Positions 44,401 to 57,700 of a stretch of 64,000 nucleotides of DNA are shown here, piece by piece; position 1 is the stretch's first letter, and every line of letters begins with the position of its first letter. Position numbers and translations under genes: made by a program. Origin of the DNA: Euptelea pleiosperma (Eukaryota; Streptophyta; Magnoliopsida; Ranunculales; Eupteleaceae); assembly GCA_035048495.1 (NCBI GenBank), contig CM068546.1, positions 30,150,674 to 30,214,673 of the forward strand, given 5' to 3'. The notes under the pieces are model-generated. The model did no database searches. It was not told the origin of the DNA and saw only the letters and a list, made by a program, of their open reading frames with translations.

Positions 44401-47400
44401 GGTGTCCGTTTCCTTTTTTTTTTTCCTTTTTAATATAATCTATTGTAAAAGTTATATTAGAAAAATAGTGAATGCTGCTTATCTTTATAACGGTCCGAAA
44501 ATTTCTGAAATAACAACATGATGAGAAGGATAATGGGTCTTAATGGTCAATAAAGACTTTTATGTCAAGGCTGTTATTTGGTACATATAATATAACAGAT
44601 GATTGAAAACCTTTCTAACAACTGTTATTTTGGTGATGTAATGACCATGGTTATGGTGACCTCCAAAATCTGGTTAACTCAAACTCAATTTCGACACTAG
44701 TTCTTTGGGTAACCGAGTACTAGTAGGTCCAACATAAGAGGTGTAACAATAGACGTCTGGGGATCTATGGTAAAAGTATTTAGTAGATCAATTGTATCAA
44801 AGATTCTTGGGAATTGGAAGCCCTTGCTCTACTGCATGGTTTGAACACTATCAAAGTTCTTGAGCTGATTTATTGAATAGTTGCAGGTGGCTCTCTAATT
44901 GTCATTGAGTGGGTTTCCAAAGTGGAGGGTAGTATGGTTTAAACATTTTGTTTAACCATGTCCTAAAAAGCACCTATGATATCTTTGACTCCTTGGCAGA
45001 AGAGGTGGTTTTTGATCCTTGTCGTAAATTGGATTCCCAGAGTGATCCGATATTTGCAATCTCTAAGATAGTTGAACTAACAACACAGTGAAATTTCTTC
45101 AGCTAGTTGAGGATCTTGTTTCAAGCTATCTACAACTTCTTGACTTCAACACCTTGTACTAAAGTCTGTTAAACAACCATTTGCCCCAAAAGATCGACCT
45201 GTTGGGGAAAGGTGAAACATCTATGTATACCAACGGGTCGTCGGGCCAAACCAACACGTGCATGGGAAACCACCATCCACTAACACGCTCCCTCAGCGGG
45301 AATACACTCCGCTGGAGATTTGAACCCGCAACCTCCTAGGCTTTAAGGCTCTGATACCATGTTAAACAACCATTTACCCCAAAAGATCGACCTGTTGGGG
45401 AAAGGCGAAACAACTATGTACACCAACGGGTCGTTGGGCCAACACAACATGTGCGCGGGAAAACACCATCTGCTAACAAAGTCCCCATGAAGGAAATGAT
45501 TAATCACTTCCATCTAAAGAATTTACCACTTTATGGATGTAAGAGCCATGGGACTCCTAATGGTAATTATCTTTGCAACTGGTCTAAAATTCTCCTAATA
45601 TACGATACTGATTTTATTTGATTCCTCAATTTCAGCATAGGCAGAGTTCATAAGAAAGTAGATGAAACAATAGTTATCAATGCTCCTATCTTTGGATAAC
45701 TATACCCCCAAAAAGGAATTATTCTGGGGTAGAAGTACATGAAAGTAATGAAACGAATAATTTTGTCTGCCTTTACAACTATGGTGAACCACAACATAGT
45801 TTTCAATAATATAAGTTTGTCTACAAATCATGGTATATAACTGGTGAGAAGCACAATGACATACATATGCTAATAATGGGATGGTTATATTCTGCTGTTC
45901 TAGTGCAATGTTGAAGGTTTTGCAAGCTATCAATGGAGAAGAATCATGCCTTTTCTTCAATGCCTTAAAAATACCTTCTCAACATGTATATCGGTTCTCT
46001 AGAATAGTTATTGTTTGAAACCTGAACATCTTGCATACTAATTTACTCTATTCCTTCACATATTAGCGTGACAGACACTCTGTATCCCCCATATTTTTTC
46101 TTCTCGGTAGATGCTGATTGGATCTTATGATGATCATTAAGATTTAAATTGTTGTTTGTGATTAGATCATTTGATTGTCCTTGATATTCTTTTGTCATTT
46201 ATTCTATCCTTTAGACTGTTTCAAATGTTTCCACTTAAGGTTTTCCTTTTTTCTAATGACTATTCATCCATTTTATTAGGGGGAATTTAACTCTGGTAAA
46301 TCAACTGTTATCAATGCTCTTCTTGGAAGAAGGTACCTCAAAGAAGGAGTTGTTCCGACAACTAATGAGATCACTTTATTATGTTATTCTGAGATGGATA
46401 CTTATGAGCAAGAACGTTGTGAAAGACATCCAGATGGTCAATTTATATGCTACCTACATGCACCAATCCTGAAAGAAGTTAGTCCACTTGAGCTTATTAA
46501 GTTTGATATTCTTGAAATATATATATTGGTTATTCATCGTTCGTTTCTTCATCTAATTTGGCTCAACTCTTCTAACTGTTCCAGTCAATCTATATTATTT
46601 ATACAATTGAAAGTCCCATTCTGGTTATTTATCGTCTCTTTGCCTTTTCTCCTTTGGCACAACTCGTGTCATTATTCCTGTTACTCCTATTTCTTTTATT
46701 ATTAGTCCATTGTCCATGTAATTTTATATTCTATTGCGTGTATATAATGTTTTTATCTTGTGCCCTATTTTTTGTGGTTGGCAATATGTTAGGCTTTTCA
46801 TGACATATCCACTGGTGTGCCCTCCCCTTGTGTGAGGTCATGTGTTCGAGAATCCCCAGTGTGTGGTAGTGCCATAGGTTGGGGTCTCTTCATTGCCCAG
46901 TGGGTATCAGCCTGCTTTATGAACTGGTGCCGTGGTCCCTGACCACTCTTGCCTATCAAAAAAAACAAAGTCCTTACTTTATGTCGTCTTAGAGAAAGCT
47001 TCCATAGTACATTTGTGTGTGCATGTGAATTTTTTGTAAGAAATTGTCACATGAAAGATGCAATTTTATGGTTTTAAATGTTTTGTACTAGGTGATGGAG
47101 CCATTGAATTGTCTTTCCTTTATTTTTCTTGTCTATGTGATGTCCTTGTGAAGTACTGTCTGAAACGGTAGCCGAGCCATCGTGTGTGTGTTTTTGCATC
47201 TGTTATTGGTGTTGGTCCAAGTATTGACTTACATGGTTGGGTCAGACCGTGTTAGTTATTAAACCCAGTGCACTACCTTGGGTATTTTTGTGAATCCATA
47301 AGGATGTTTGTAAGTAAATATTTTCTTCAAACATGTTGGAAGGATTCATGGTGAAGAATCTTGTAAGTGAAATGAACAAACTCATCCATGGACTGAATTC

Positions 47401-50400
47401 TGTGGTTACAAGGTGTCTCAGTATTTTAATATTCTCAATCGTTCTCCTTAGTGAGAAATTTCATTTTTTTTTATTGAATTGCAAGAGGAAATCCATTTGT
47501 GCTTAAACAATGCTGTTTCTCAAATCTGATCCGATATTATGCATTGCATGTATGTATTTAGGGATCAAAGCTCAGCTGAATGAAAAATAGTTCCCTTTCT
47601 TAAATATCTCTCTCCCTCTCTGGGGTTTGCCATCTTTAGGTTAATGTTATCGTTTATGTGGACAACTTTTCTCTGAGAAAAACCGCTGGTGCAAATCAAA
47701 GCCTTCACGAAGTTATTTCCTGAAATAATTGAATAATTTTTGCTCAAAACTGTACAAATTTTCCAATTTCTACCCTGCCCGGTCATAAATTAAAATGTGT
47801 GAATAGCTAATCTAGTTTGTTTAATATCATTTCCAGTCACATTAGACAGAATTGAATGGCGGAACTGGATCCGTGCAGCCGACCCCATAACGTTGGGATA
47901 ACGCTTATGATGATGATGATGTTCTAAAACTTTCATCTGGATATTAGCTAATTGTAACAATGACGTTGTTTGATAGAATTAACTTATTTCTAATTTTTTC
48001 ATGAATCAGATGAACCTCGTTGATACACCAGGTACCAATGTGATTCTCCAAAGGCAACAACGCCTTACTGAAGAGTTTGTCCCCCGTGCAGATTTGCTTC
48101 TTTTTGTTATTTCTGCTGATCGACCATTAACTGAAAGCGAGGTATGACAAGTTATAATCGTCAACATGGCATATCGTGTACCTAGTGCCTCTTTATTGAT
48201 ATAAGTGAAAGTATTAAGGTACCACAAAGCACTATTTCAAGGATAATTCTCTTTGAAACATTTATTCCTGTTCATTTAGCAATAGAATCCATGATATTGT
48301 GTTTTTAATATTGCATTAGCTCTTGTTGATGACCTGGTTAACAAATTGCTTTTTTGCTTGTTAGAAGATGGTTGATTATTTTGTTCTTGCTTATTGTTGA
48401 ACAACCACGTTACTCCAAAACCTTAAGCTGTTTGAGGGAGGTGTAACAATGTATATCAGAGAGTCCACGGGTCCAACACAGCCAAACAACACACTCCAAC
48501 AACACCCCCCCTCAGCACTTTGTCGGGACCTCGAACCTGGGACCTACTGGGACATCCTTGCTTCGATACCATGTTGACAACCACTTTACTCTAAAAGCTT
48601 AAGCTGTTAGAGGGAGGCGTAACTATGTATATCAATGGGTTCATGGGACTAACGAAGGTGGAGTGCTGGCCACACAGCCAAACAATACACTCTAATAACA
48701 CAACCCTTCATCACTTCGCCGGGGACTCGAACCTGCGACCTACTAGGACCTCCCTGCTCTGATACCATGTTGAACAACCACTTTACTCTAAAAGCTTAAC
48801 TTGTTAGAGATAGGCGTAACAATGTATATCAAAGAGTCCATGGGTCTAACAAAGGCCGAGTGATGACCACTCAGCCAAACAACACACTCCAATAACATCC
48901 CCATCAACACTTTGTCGAGGACTCGAACCTGTGACCTACTAGGACCCCCCTGCTCTGATACCAAGTAGAATTCTAGGGTTGGTTTTAGGGTTTAGAGTAG
49001 ATAAAGAAAGAAGAGAAAGAGAGAAGAAAGAGGAAAAAAAGAGAGAAATGAGAAAGGGAGAGCATGTGTATCACATGACTCCATCCAGATCTTATTTATA
49101 TTAAAAACTTTACATGGACAAATATGCCCTTATAGCTTAACATGGTATTGACAACATATACTACCCTGACACACTTATGAAATACTTAATGCTTTGTTAA
49201 TGTAACATAGGGGTATTTTGTACTTTAACCTTTATTATAACATTAGTATACATAATAATTGTGAGGGTTGACTAGTGTAAGTTCAAGACATTAGTTCGAC
49301 TTCCTCTTCTCTCTCGCTTCTTCTCCTTCCTCTTCTTATCTCGAAACCCTAATTTACTGGACATGGTATCAGAGCATATGATCCATTAACTAGGGTTTCC
49401 TCTTTTCTTCTTGTTCTTTCCTTCTGTTCTATTTTTATTTCTTTCTTTGTAGTAAGAAATAACAACCTAGGGTCTGATCATGAAATCTTAGGTTTTTCTA
49501 TTTTTTTTCTTTCCCTTTTGTGGTGGTTCCTACCACCTATACCGTGTATGGGTGTGCAAGAGGTCATTCATGTAGATTTGAAGGGATAACCTTGGCCTTT
49601 ATGTGTGTTTGTGCATGCTGCAGATGAGAAGTTGTTGCAGTATGGTGTATTTTGTCTCCAAGGTAAATTACATGTTCTTGTAATTTGTTGTGACTCGTTC
49701 TTGAGGTTGTTTTGACACCTTTCCCGAGGTTGTCGTGATACTTTTCTTGAGGCCAGTTGTGACATGTTTATTGAGGTCATCACAACACATTTCTCGAGGG
49801 CTAATATGACACATTTCCTGAGGTCGGTGTGAGTAAATCGTAGGTATCAGTTTCTCTCATGGCTTTCTAGAGCAAATCACAAGTGTTCAAATTTCTCTCC
49901 CAAGCTCTCCAAAGAAAATAGCAGGTGTTCAGAGTTCTATCCTGCACTTCCCAGAGTATTACATGTATCCAAGGAGAATCACAGGCTTTCTGAATTACGT
50001 ATAGGTGTTTATGATCTAGTGGTTGGTGATGGAATCTAAGCCTAGTATGTTGTCTTCTTTTGAGATACTCATGTCCCAGATGACATCCATTAAACTCAAT
50101 GGGAGTAATTACGTACCTTGGTCTAAATTTGTATAGTTTTCTTCACAGTTAGAGGGAAACTTAGTATTTGACTACAGAAAAACCTCTGGGGAAAGCTAGT
50201 AATTATGAAGAGTGGACTCAAGAAAATGCTTAGATCATGTCGTGGTTGTGGAATAGTATGGATCCACAAATAAGTGTGAATGTGATGTTTTTGGACAGAG
50301 AGAAATATGGGAGACACTTGGAATATGTATTCTGGTGAGAAGAATGTTACCGTATCAACTGTTTTATGATTTTTTTACTCCGCAGCAAGGTGATAAAAGT

Positions 50401-53400
50401 CTTGGTGAATATTATGCTTGCATGCGGGGAATAATTGATGAGTTGAATGTATATCAGCCTATTACTACTGATCTGGAGATCCAACGAAAACAACGAAAGG
50501 AGTATTGAGTTATGAAGTTTCTTTTTGGCCTAAATGTTGAATTTGAGCTCGTGCGAGCTTCAATCCTTAGTAGCAACAAGCTCCCATTGTTGACAGAAGT
50601 TTACTCTCGCCTTCAGCGGGTCTCCCTCTCTGCTACTACTGTTCTTACATCAACTAATAATTCTGCATTTGCAGCTTTGGGTAGTTTTCTGTCTCAGGGA
50701 GAGGCACATTTACCAGTCATGGTGGTTGGATAGGTGGTAGAGGTCGCGGAGCTGGTGAAGACTCAAGGGGAGGCTGCAGTAGAGGACATGGTGCTTGTAA
50801 GTGTACTCATTGTGGTCATGATGGTCACACCTTCGATATGTGCTGGAATCTTCGTGAGACATCGACAGACTAGGCTTTTGCTGTAAGTGCTGAGGTTAAT
50901 ACTCTGGACTATACATCCCATTCATTGGCTGTCACGTTTGCTACTATTTCTATTTCTCGGGAAGAATATGCCAAGTTGATGAAAACCCAATCCGTTGCTT
51001 CTTCTAGGTTTACTACCACCGTGGTTCAGTCATGTATACCTTGTGTTGCTTTTATCATGGATTATTGATTCTAGTGCCTCAGAGCATATGGCTGGCACCC
51101 TAGGTTTGTTTTCTTCGCTTAAGTCCATCTTACTCCACTCAATGTGTTACTGTGGCCGATGGCACATCTAATTGTCTGGCATTGGTAATGCACATCCTCA
51201 TTCCACTTTTTCATTATCGTCTGTCTTATACGTATCTAAATTTTCTTTTAACTTAATGTATGTGGGTAAATTCACCAAATCTCTGTTACCTTCTATCATT
51301 CTGTGTCTTTTAGGATCTAAAGACGAAAAATAGAATTAGTGGAAGGCATAAAAACTGTCTTTACTATATTGATGGTGGTGGTGGTCTTCAGAATTTTGCT
51401 CTTCAGATCACACTTTCTCCTCACCAATGACATTGTCACCTCGGTCATCCGTCATTAGATAGTTCGAAGATTTTTGTTCCCACTTTGAGTCGATTCTCGT
51501 TTTTGGTTGTGAGTTGTGTCGACTTAGTAAGCATCGCCGTGTCTTTTTTCTGCCTAGGCTTAATAGTCACGTGCCTAGTACTTTTTTAGTTGTTCATTCT
51601 GATGTTTAGGGCTCGGCCAAGATATCTTCATACAATGGTTTTAAGTACTTTGTTAATTTTGTGGATGATTATTCCCGATTCCGAATGGCATGGATTTACT
51701 TAATGAAAGATAGATCCGAGTTGTATTCTATTTTTAAATTATTCTATATGGAAGTGCAAACTCAATTTGGTATCTTTATTTGCATTCTTTGTTTTGATAA
51801 TGCCAAAGATTATTTTACACTGTTTCAGGATTATTTTGGCTCTCATGATATGTTACATTAGGCTTTTTGTGCTGATACACCTCAACAAAATGGGGTGGCC
51901 GAAAGAAGATATCGGCATGTGTTAGAAGTTGCATGTTCCTTGATTTTCCAGATGAATGTACTCAAAGTAGATTAGAGTGATGCTGTCCTCATAGCTAGTT
52001 ATCTCATTAATAGGATGCCTTTGTCAGTTCTCAATAGCAAGGCTCCATTCTCAGTTTTGCTTTCAGATACTTCCCTATTCTCTCTCCCCCCTCGTATTTT
52101 TGGTTGTGTGCTTTGTTCATTGGTTAGGTCCATGGGGATAAACTCGATCTTTATTGTATCTAGGGTGTCACCCGAAAAAGGATATCGTTGTTACGGTCCT
52201 CTTCATCGACAATTTGTGTATGCTAATGTTAAATTTTTTTTTATTTGCAGATGGGAGTTTATGTAGATGATGAGCTATTTTCTATTCCTCTTCCTCAACT
52301 GATTTTCTTCCTCTTGATACATTTGGCTCTACACCTCCTACTTCTCATTCTACATGGTTTATGTTTGACTTTGCGATTTCACACATCCAGCAGTTGTTGC
52401 CTCTAAACCGTCAACTGTTCCTATGCTTCCTCCATCTTCTTCCATGTTTGTAGTTCCGCCTCCCTCACCAGATCTCCCCATTGCCTTTCGTACAGGTAAA
52501 TGTGTGTATTTTACACCTTATTTCTCATTTTGTTTTTCTTACTCATTCTTGATGGATCTGTAGACAGGCTTAAGGCTCATCTTGTTGTCACTGGTGATTC
52601 TCAAATCTATGGTATTGACTATGTTGAGACGTTTTCTCTAGTGATTAAAAAGTATCTTTAGTTCGTGTCATCATCTCTCTTGTCGCCAATGCGCATTGGC
52701 CTCTATACCAGTTAGACATAAAAAATGTGTTCATGGTACCTTGGATGAGGAGGTTTATATGGAGTAACCACCAAAATTTGTTGCTAAGGGAAAGTCTTAT
52801 AGGGTGTGTAGATTACAGAAAACTATATATGGGTTTAAGCAATAGCCTCGAGCTTGGTTTGGTAGGTTCAATGACGTTGTACTTCAGTTCGTTTATAAAG
52901 ATGTCAATCAAACCACTCTGTATTCTGCCAGAGTTCTGAGGTTGGAAAGATCGTTTTGGTTGTCTATGTTGATGACATCGTGATTATAGGTAGTGACATA
53001 AAGGGTATAGATAATTTGTAGTTTTCTCATGTACACTTTCACTTTAAGGACCTTGGACAGCTAAAGTACTCTCTAGGTATTGAAGTTGCGCGGTCAAAAG
53101 TTGAAATTAATTCGTTTCAATGGAAGTATGTTCTGGATTTTTACTTTAGGAGACTGAGAAGTATTTAAGACTGGTCGGCAGCCTTAATTACCTTACTATC
53201 ACTAGAACGGATATTTTTCGTTGTTAGTGTGGTAAGTCAATATATGCAAGAGCCTCAGATCCCAAATTGGGAGGTTGTGATTTGTGTTCTTAGATTTCTC
53301 AAGGGAGCTCCTAGCCGTGGTTTGTTATATTGGACACATGGTCATGTATGTGTAGAGGGCTATGCAGATGCTGATTGGGCTGGCTTATCATTTGGTAGGA

Positions 53401-54750
53401 GATCTACCGCATGATATTGCACATTCCTTGGTGGGAACCATGTGTCGTGGTGGAGTAAGAAACAAACTGTGGTGGCTCAGTCAAGCGCAAAAGCTGAGTA
53501 TCGAGCTATGGCTCACACTACTTGTGAGTTGACATGGTTGAGGAATCTTCTCTAAGAGATAGGATTTGTAGTTGATCTCATTATTCAACTGTTTTTGTGA
53601 TAATCAAGTAGTTGTCCATATTGCTTCTAATCTTGTTTTTCATGAGAGGACCAAGCACATTGAAGTCGACTGCCACTTCATTAGAGAGAGTTGAAAATGG
53701 TGACATTGTACTCTGAATGCAGGTCTGAACATCAGTTACCTAATGTATTTACCAAGGTATTGAGTCACATGAGGAGTGATTTCTTATGTTCCAAGTTGGG
53801 TATATATAATATATACGCTTCAGTTTGAGGGGAGTGTTAATGTAACATAGGTATTTCTACACTTTTACCTTTTTTATAACATTAGTATATATAATAATTG
53901 TGATTGTCGACTAGTGTAAGTTCAAGACACTAGTTCGATTTTTTCTTCTTTCTCAATTCTTCTCCTTCCTCTTCCCATCTCAAAACCCGAATTTACTTTA
54001 CGATCTCTATATGCTTGAATTGACAACCATTGCCATGAACATGATAGAAATTCACTCGTATAGAAGACCTTTCATGCATGAAAAATTTGTAAAAATATGG
54101 CATATTAGTAATTACCTGTCCAATTTCTTTTCAAATGCGATTAGAATTTAATGTACAACAATATTCAATTCTTGGTGTTAGGAATCTCTTTCTAAGCTTT
54201 TGCATTTGTTCTCACTTTAGAACAAAGTTTAAAATCTCGTTCCATTTCATTGTTTCGTTAAGTTGGCAGAACGAGAGTAAACGAGACCGAATGAGATAAT
54301 GGAAAAAAACTATATGCCTCGATAAGGTTAGACCATTTTTTAATGCTTAATTAAGTTACAAACTTGGTGTTTAGGATTTATTACAAGTGTTATAAAACAT
54401 ATACAATGAAACTAAGGTTGTAAACCAATTTTAATACTTAAATTAAGTTGTTGGCATGAGATAATACATTCCCCTGTAGGCGTCTCGGCCGAGATGAAAC
54501 AAGATTTTTAACCATGCTTCATCTGATTCGGTGTATAGCGTTGCATTGTATAAAATTATACATACACGTTTCCAGACTGCCACGTATACTCGAATATTTT
54601 TATACGGTTTAGATATACATATAATATATTATATAATGTCTAATATTAGATATATTATATAAATGTAATATAATATATTATATAATGTTATATTATAATA
54701 TAATATGATAGATTTTTATTATATGTTATATATTACATAGTATTATATAT

Positions 54751-54798
<48 letters not shown>

Positions 54799-57700
54799 AA
54801 GGGTCGGGCCCCGTTGACAGATCTAAAATGACAGGGACACAATATAAGCCACGTAGCACACTTTTACAGGACTCTGACCGTACAAATGTTTGTCCTGTCC
54901 CATGGTGGATATACAAACAAAAAATCAGCCGTATAAGTGTTGCATCTTTGTACCTCAAATACTGCTCCATTTCCCACAGTTGAGATCCGCCCATGAAAAT
55001 AAGTCCAATCCAAAGCCTATAAATCACTAATTAGGCTGATTTTTAGTTTGTAGGTCCACCATGGGATAGGACAAACATCCATACGGTGAGTCCTGTAACA
55101 GTGTGCCACGTGGCTTATATTGTGTCCGTCATTTTACCTGTCATTTTAGATATGTCAACAGAGCCATATCATATTATTATATGATAATCATATATAATAT
55201 TATTTTATTTTATTATATTAATATTATTATATAATACATTATAATATTAATTTTATAATGATATTATTATAATACATTATAAATTAATATTATAATGTAT
55301 TATATAATAATATTAATATATTATATTTTAATATTAATTATGATCTTATCATATAATTATATAATATTATAATATATTATTTTATGTAATATATAATATA
55401 TACGATATAGTAAAAATCCTTATTTTAATATAGTGTGATGCACCGTGCAATACACCATAAGTATGCCTTATGGTATAACGACGCGTGTTGTAACACGCAA
55501 TTTCGTGCGTGTTCCGATTCTCAGGTGGGGGGGGGGGGGGGGGGGGGGGGGGCGCCTTGGCGCACATTGAGGGCCCTGGTGCACATTGTGAGTCACGCAC
55601 ATTAGTGCGACCAAACACGTTTTTTAGCAGAGTTGCGCATATTTGTAAAAAACAAACGCAACCTAGAATTTAATGTACAACAATATTCAATTCTTGGTGG
55701 CAGGAATCTCTTTCTAAGCTTTTGCATTTGTTCTCACTTTAGAACAAAGTTTAAAATCTCGTTCCATTTCATTGTCTCGTTAAGCTGGCAAAACGAGAAT
55801 AAACGAGACCGAATGAGATAATGGAAAAAAACTATATGCCTCGATAAGGTTAAACCATTTTTTAATGCTTAATTACGTTACAAACTTGGTGTTTAGCATT
55901 TATAAGTGTTATAAAACATATACAATGAAAATAAGGTTGTAAACCAATTTTAATACTTAAATTAAGTTGTTGGCATGAGATAATACATTCCCCTATGTAG
56001 GCGTCTCGGCCGAGATGAAACAAGATTTTCAACCATGCTTCAGAATCACCTCTCATTACCATCTACTATAATCGAGATTTAATTCTATCAAAAAAAAAAA
56101 ATTCTATCAATTTTGTACGTTTTGAAGTTCTTGATTAGTATTATTTCTTTTGTATGTATTTTTGTAATCTACATATTGATCAAACCTAGTTCCATCTAAA
56201 TTCAAGAATTACACATGTCACATTTCTTAACTTCATTTATTATTTAAATTTATATAAAGCTCAATAAGCTTTCTGATAAATCCTTGATAACTGTCATTTA
56301 CCACTATCTCTATCTAGTGTGCTTGTACCTCTTCCACCTATTTTTGGTATCTAACAAAGTCTAAAGCTCAATCTGAAATAAAAAAATTATGGGCCAGTAG
56401 AAGGTTTAAAAACTCACCTGTGTTTTTTTCTCCCCTTCTTAAGATGACTGCTAGAGTAATATGTCTAAAGACTCTAAACAGTCACTAGCAGTAGAAGTTA
56501 TTCTTAATTGTATGCAAGAGTTGTTCTAAACCTTAGATAAGCAGTTCATGAAGTGATTCTATCCAAAGTACATTCTTTTCAGAAATTTTGTAATGAGGAA
56601 TTTATTTTGTATAATGACAGAAAGATTCTTTCCTGAGGCTGGTCAGCATGGATATTCTCCCGTACTTGTTAAAGACTTATACTTTGTTTTTTAGTGCCTC
56701 CCTATATAGCGAGTAGTAATTTTTAACTGGATTCGTGTCTGCTTCTTGCTAAACTGTGGATCATTTTAGTTGCATATCATACTTAGTACTTAGTAGTCAG
56801 GATTCAGGAAAAATAAAATAGAAAAATAAACTACTTAATATTTTAGTATACAAATTGTTCTTGCCATTGATATGTGCTTCAGAGTCACAAGCACGATACG
56901 TTTTTTTTTTTGGATTGGCAACAAGAAATTCTTTTGAAACTAATTCTAAACATTTGGAGAAGGATCAGCAAGGTGTTCTCACTGAAGTTTGAAACTAAAG
57001 GATAAATATCCTAAGGTTCAAGAAGATCAAATCAAAAGTAGGCCAATGCATCAAACCTGCTCTTTATTGGTTAAAGAAGGTTTCGGGGATGTCCTAAGGA
57101 ACCACACAGTATGGCCTCTTTGTAGGTTTGTTATGTTTCTAGTGTCTTATCTTGACTATCTTTCAGAAGCCCTTTGATATCAGGGTGTTGCTTTTTAAAA
57201 TGTAATCATTGGTCTTTTATTTATCCATAGCCATGGCTATAATTTTCTTTATACCCAACCAGTCTGCCTTATGTAAAGAAATCTGCTATCTACTCTTAAC
57301 TATTAATCATTTATTCTTTTGTAAAAATTGATGCTAGTTTCATACATGGTGCTTTTCAGGTTGCTTTTCTTCGTTATGTTCAGCAATGGAAGAAAAAAGT
57401 TGTGTTTGTCTTGAACAAAGCTGATATCTATCAGAATACCAGTGAGGTTTAACTCAGCATTTAGATTTGTTTTGACTCCTTTCTCTTTAGTGATTTCTTG
57501 TCTCTTTGACTGTTGGTCGGGATTTTTTTCCTCTTTCTTGAACTCGTTTCTTAATATGTGGCTTCATGGCTAATTGCTATCGTTGATTCTGTCCCATTTT
57601 TCTGATATGGATTAGCTTGAGGAAGCCATTGCATTCATTAAAGAGAATACAAGGAAGCTGCTGAGTACAGAACATGTGACTTTGTATCCTGTATCTGCAC

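Larger units (their letters stand above)
49195..54003 (+). mobile_element. Near full-length Ty1/copia retrotransposon in FZL intron 5, with LTRs
   Basis: 5' LTR 49,195-49,363 and 3' LTR 53,835-54,003 both begin TGTTAATGTAACATAGG and share AACATTAGTATA and TGACTAGTGTAAGTTCAAGA. Primer site TGGTATCAGAGC at 49,364; polypurine TTTGAGGGGAG before the 3' LTR. Gag starts at about 50,029 ([18 protein letters not shown]). A CCHC knuckle ([14 protein letters not shown]) is near 50,800. Protease ([11 protein letters not shown]) near 51,060. Integrase: [40 protein letters not shown], then [21 protein letters not shown] with [10 protein letters not shown] near 52,960. RNase H from [11 protein letters not shown] to [20 protein letters not shown] near 53,350-53,540. 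The order gag-PR-IN-RT-RH defines copia. Many stops and shifts make it inactive. It runs in the same direction as FZL. Confidence 0.92.

Noticed and set aside
48399..48965. Tandem repeats as a CRISPR-like array
   Set aside because: Units are about 190 bases with no short repeat/spacer structure and the DNA is plant nuclear; they fit SINE-like units.
56989..57177. 62-codon frame as an FZL exon
   Set aside because: It has no match to the conserved order between the DTPG and NKAD exons, and joining exon 5 directly to exon 6 gives the expected protein.
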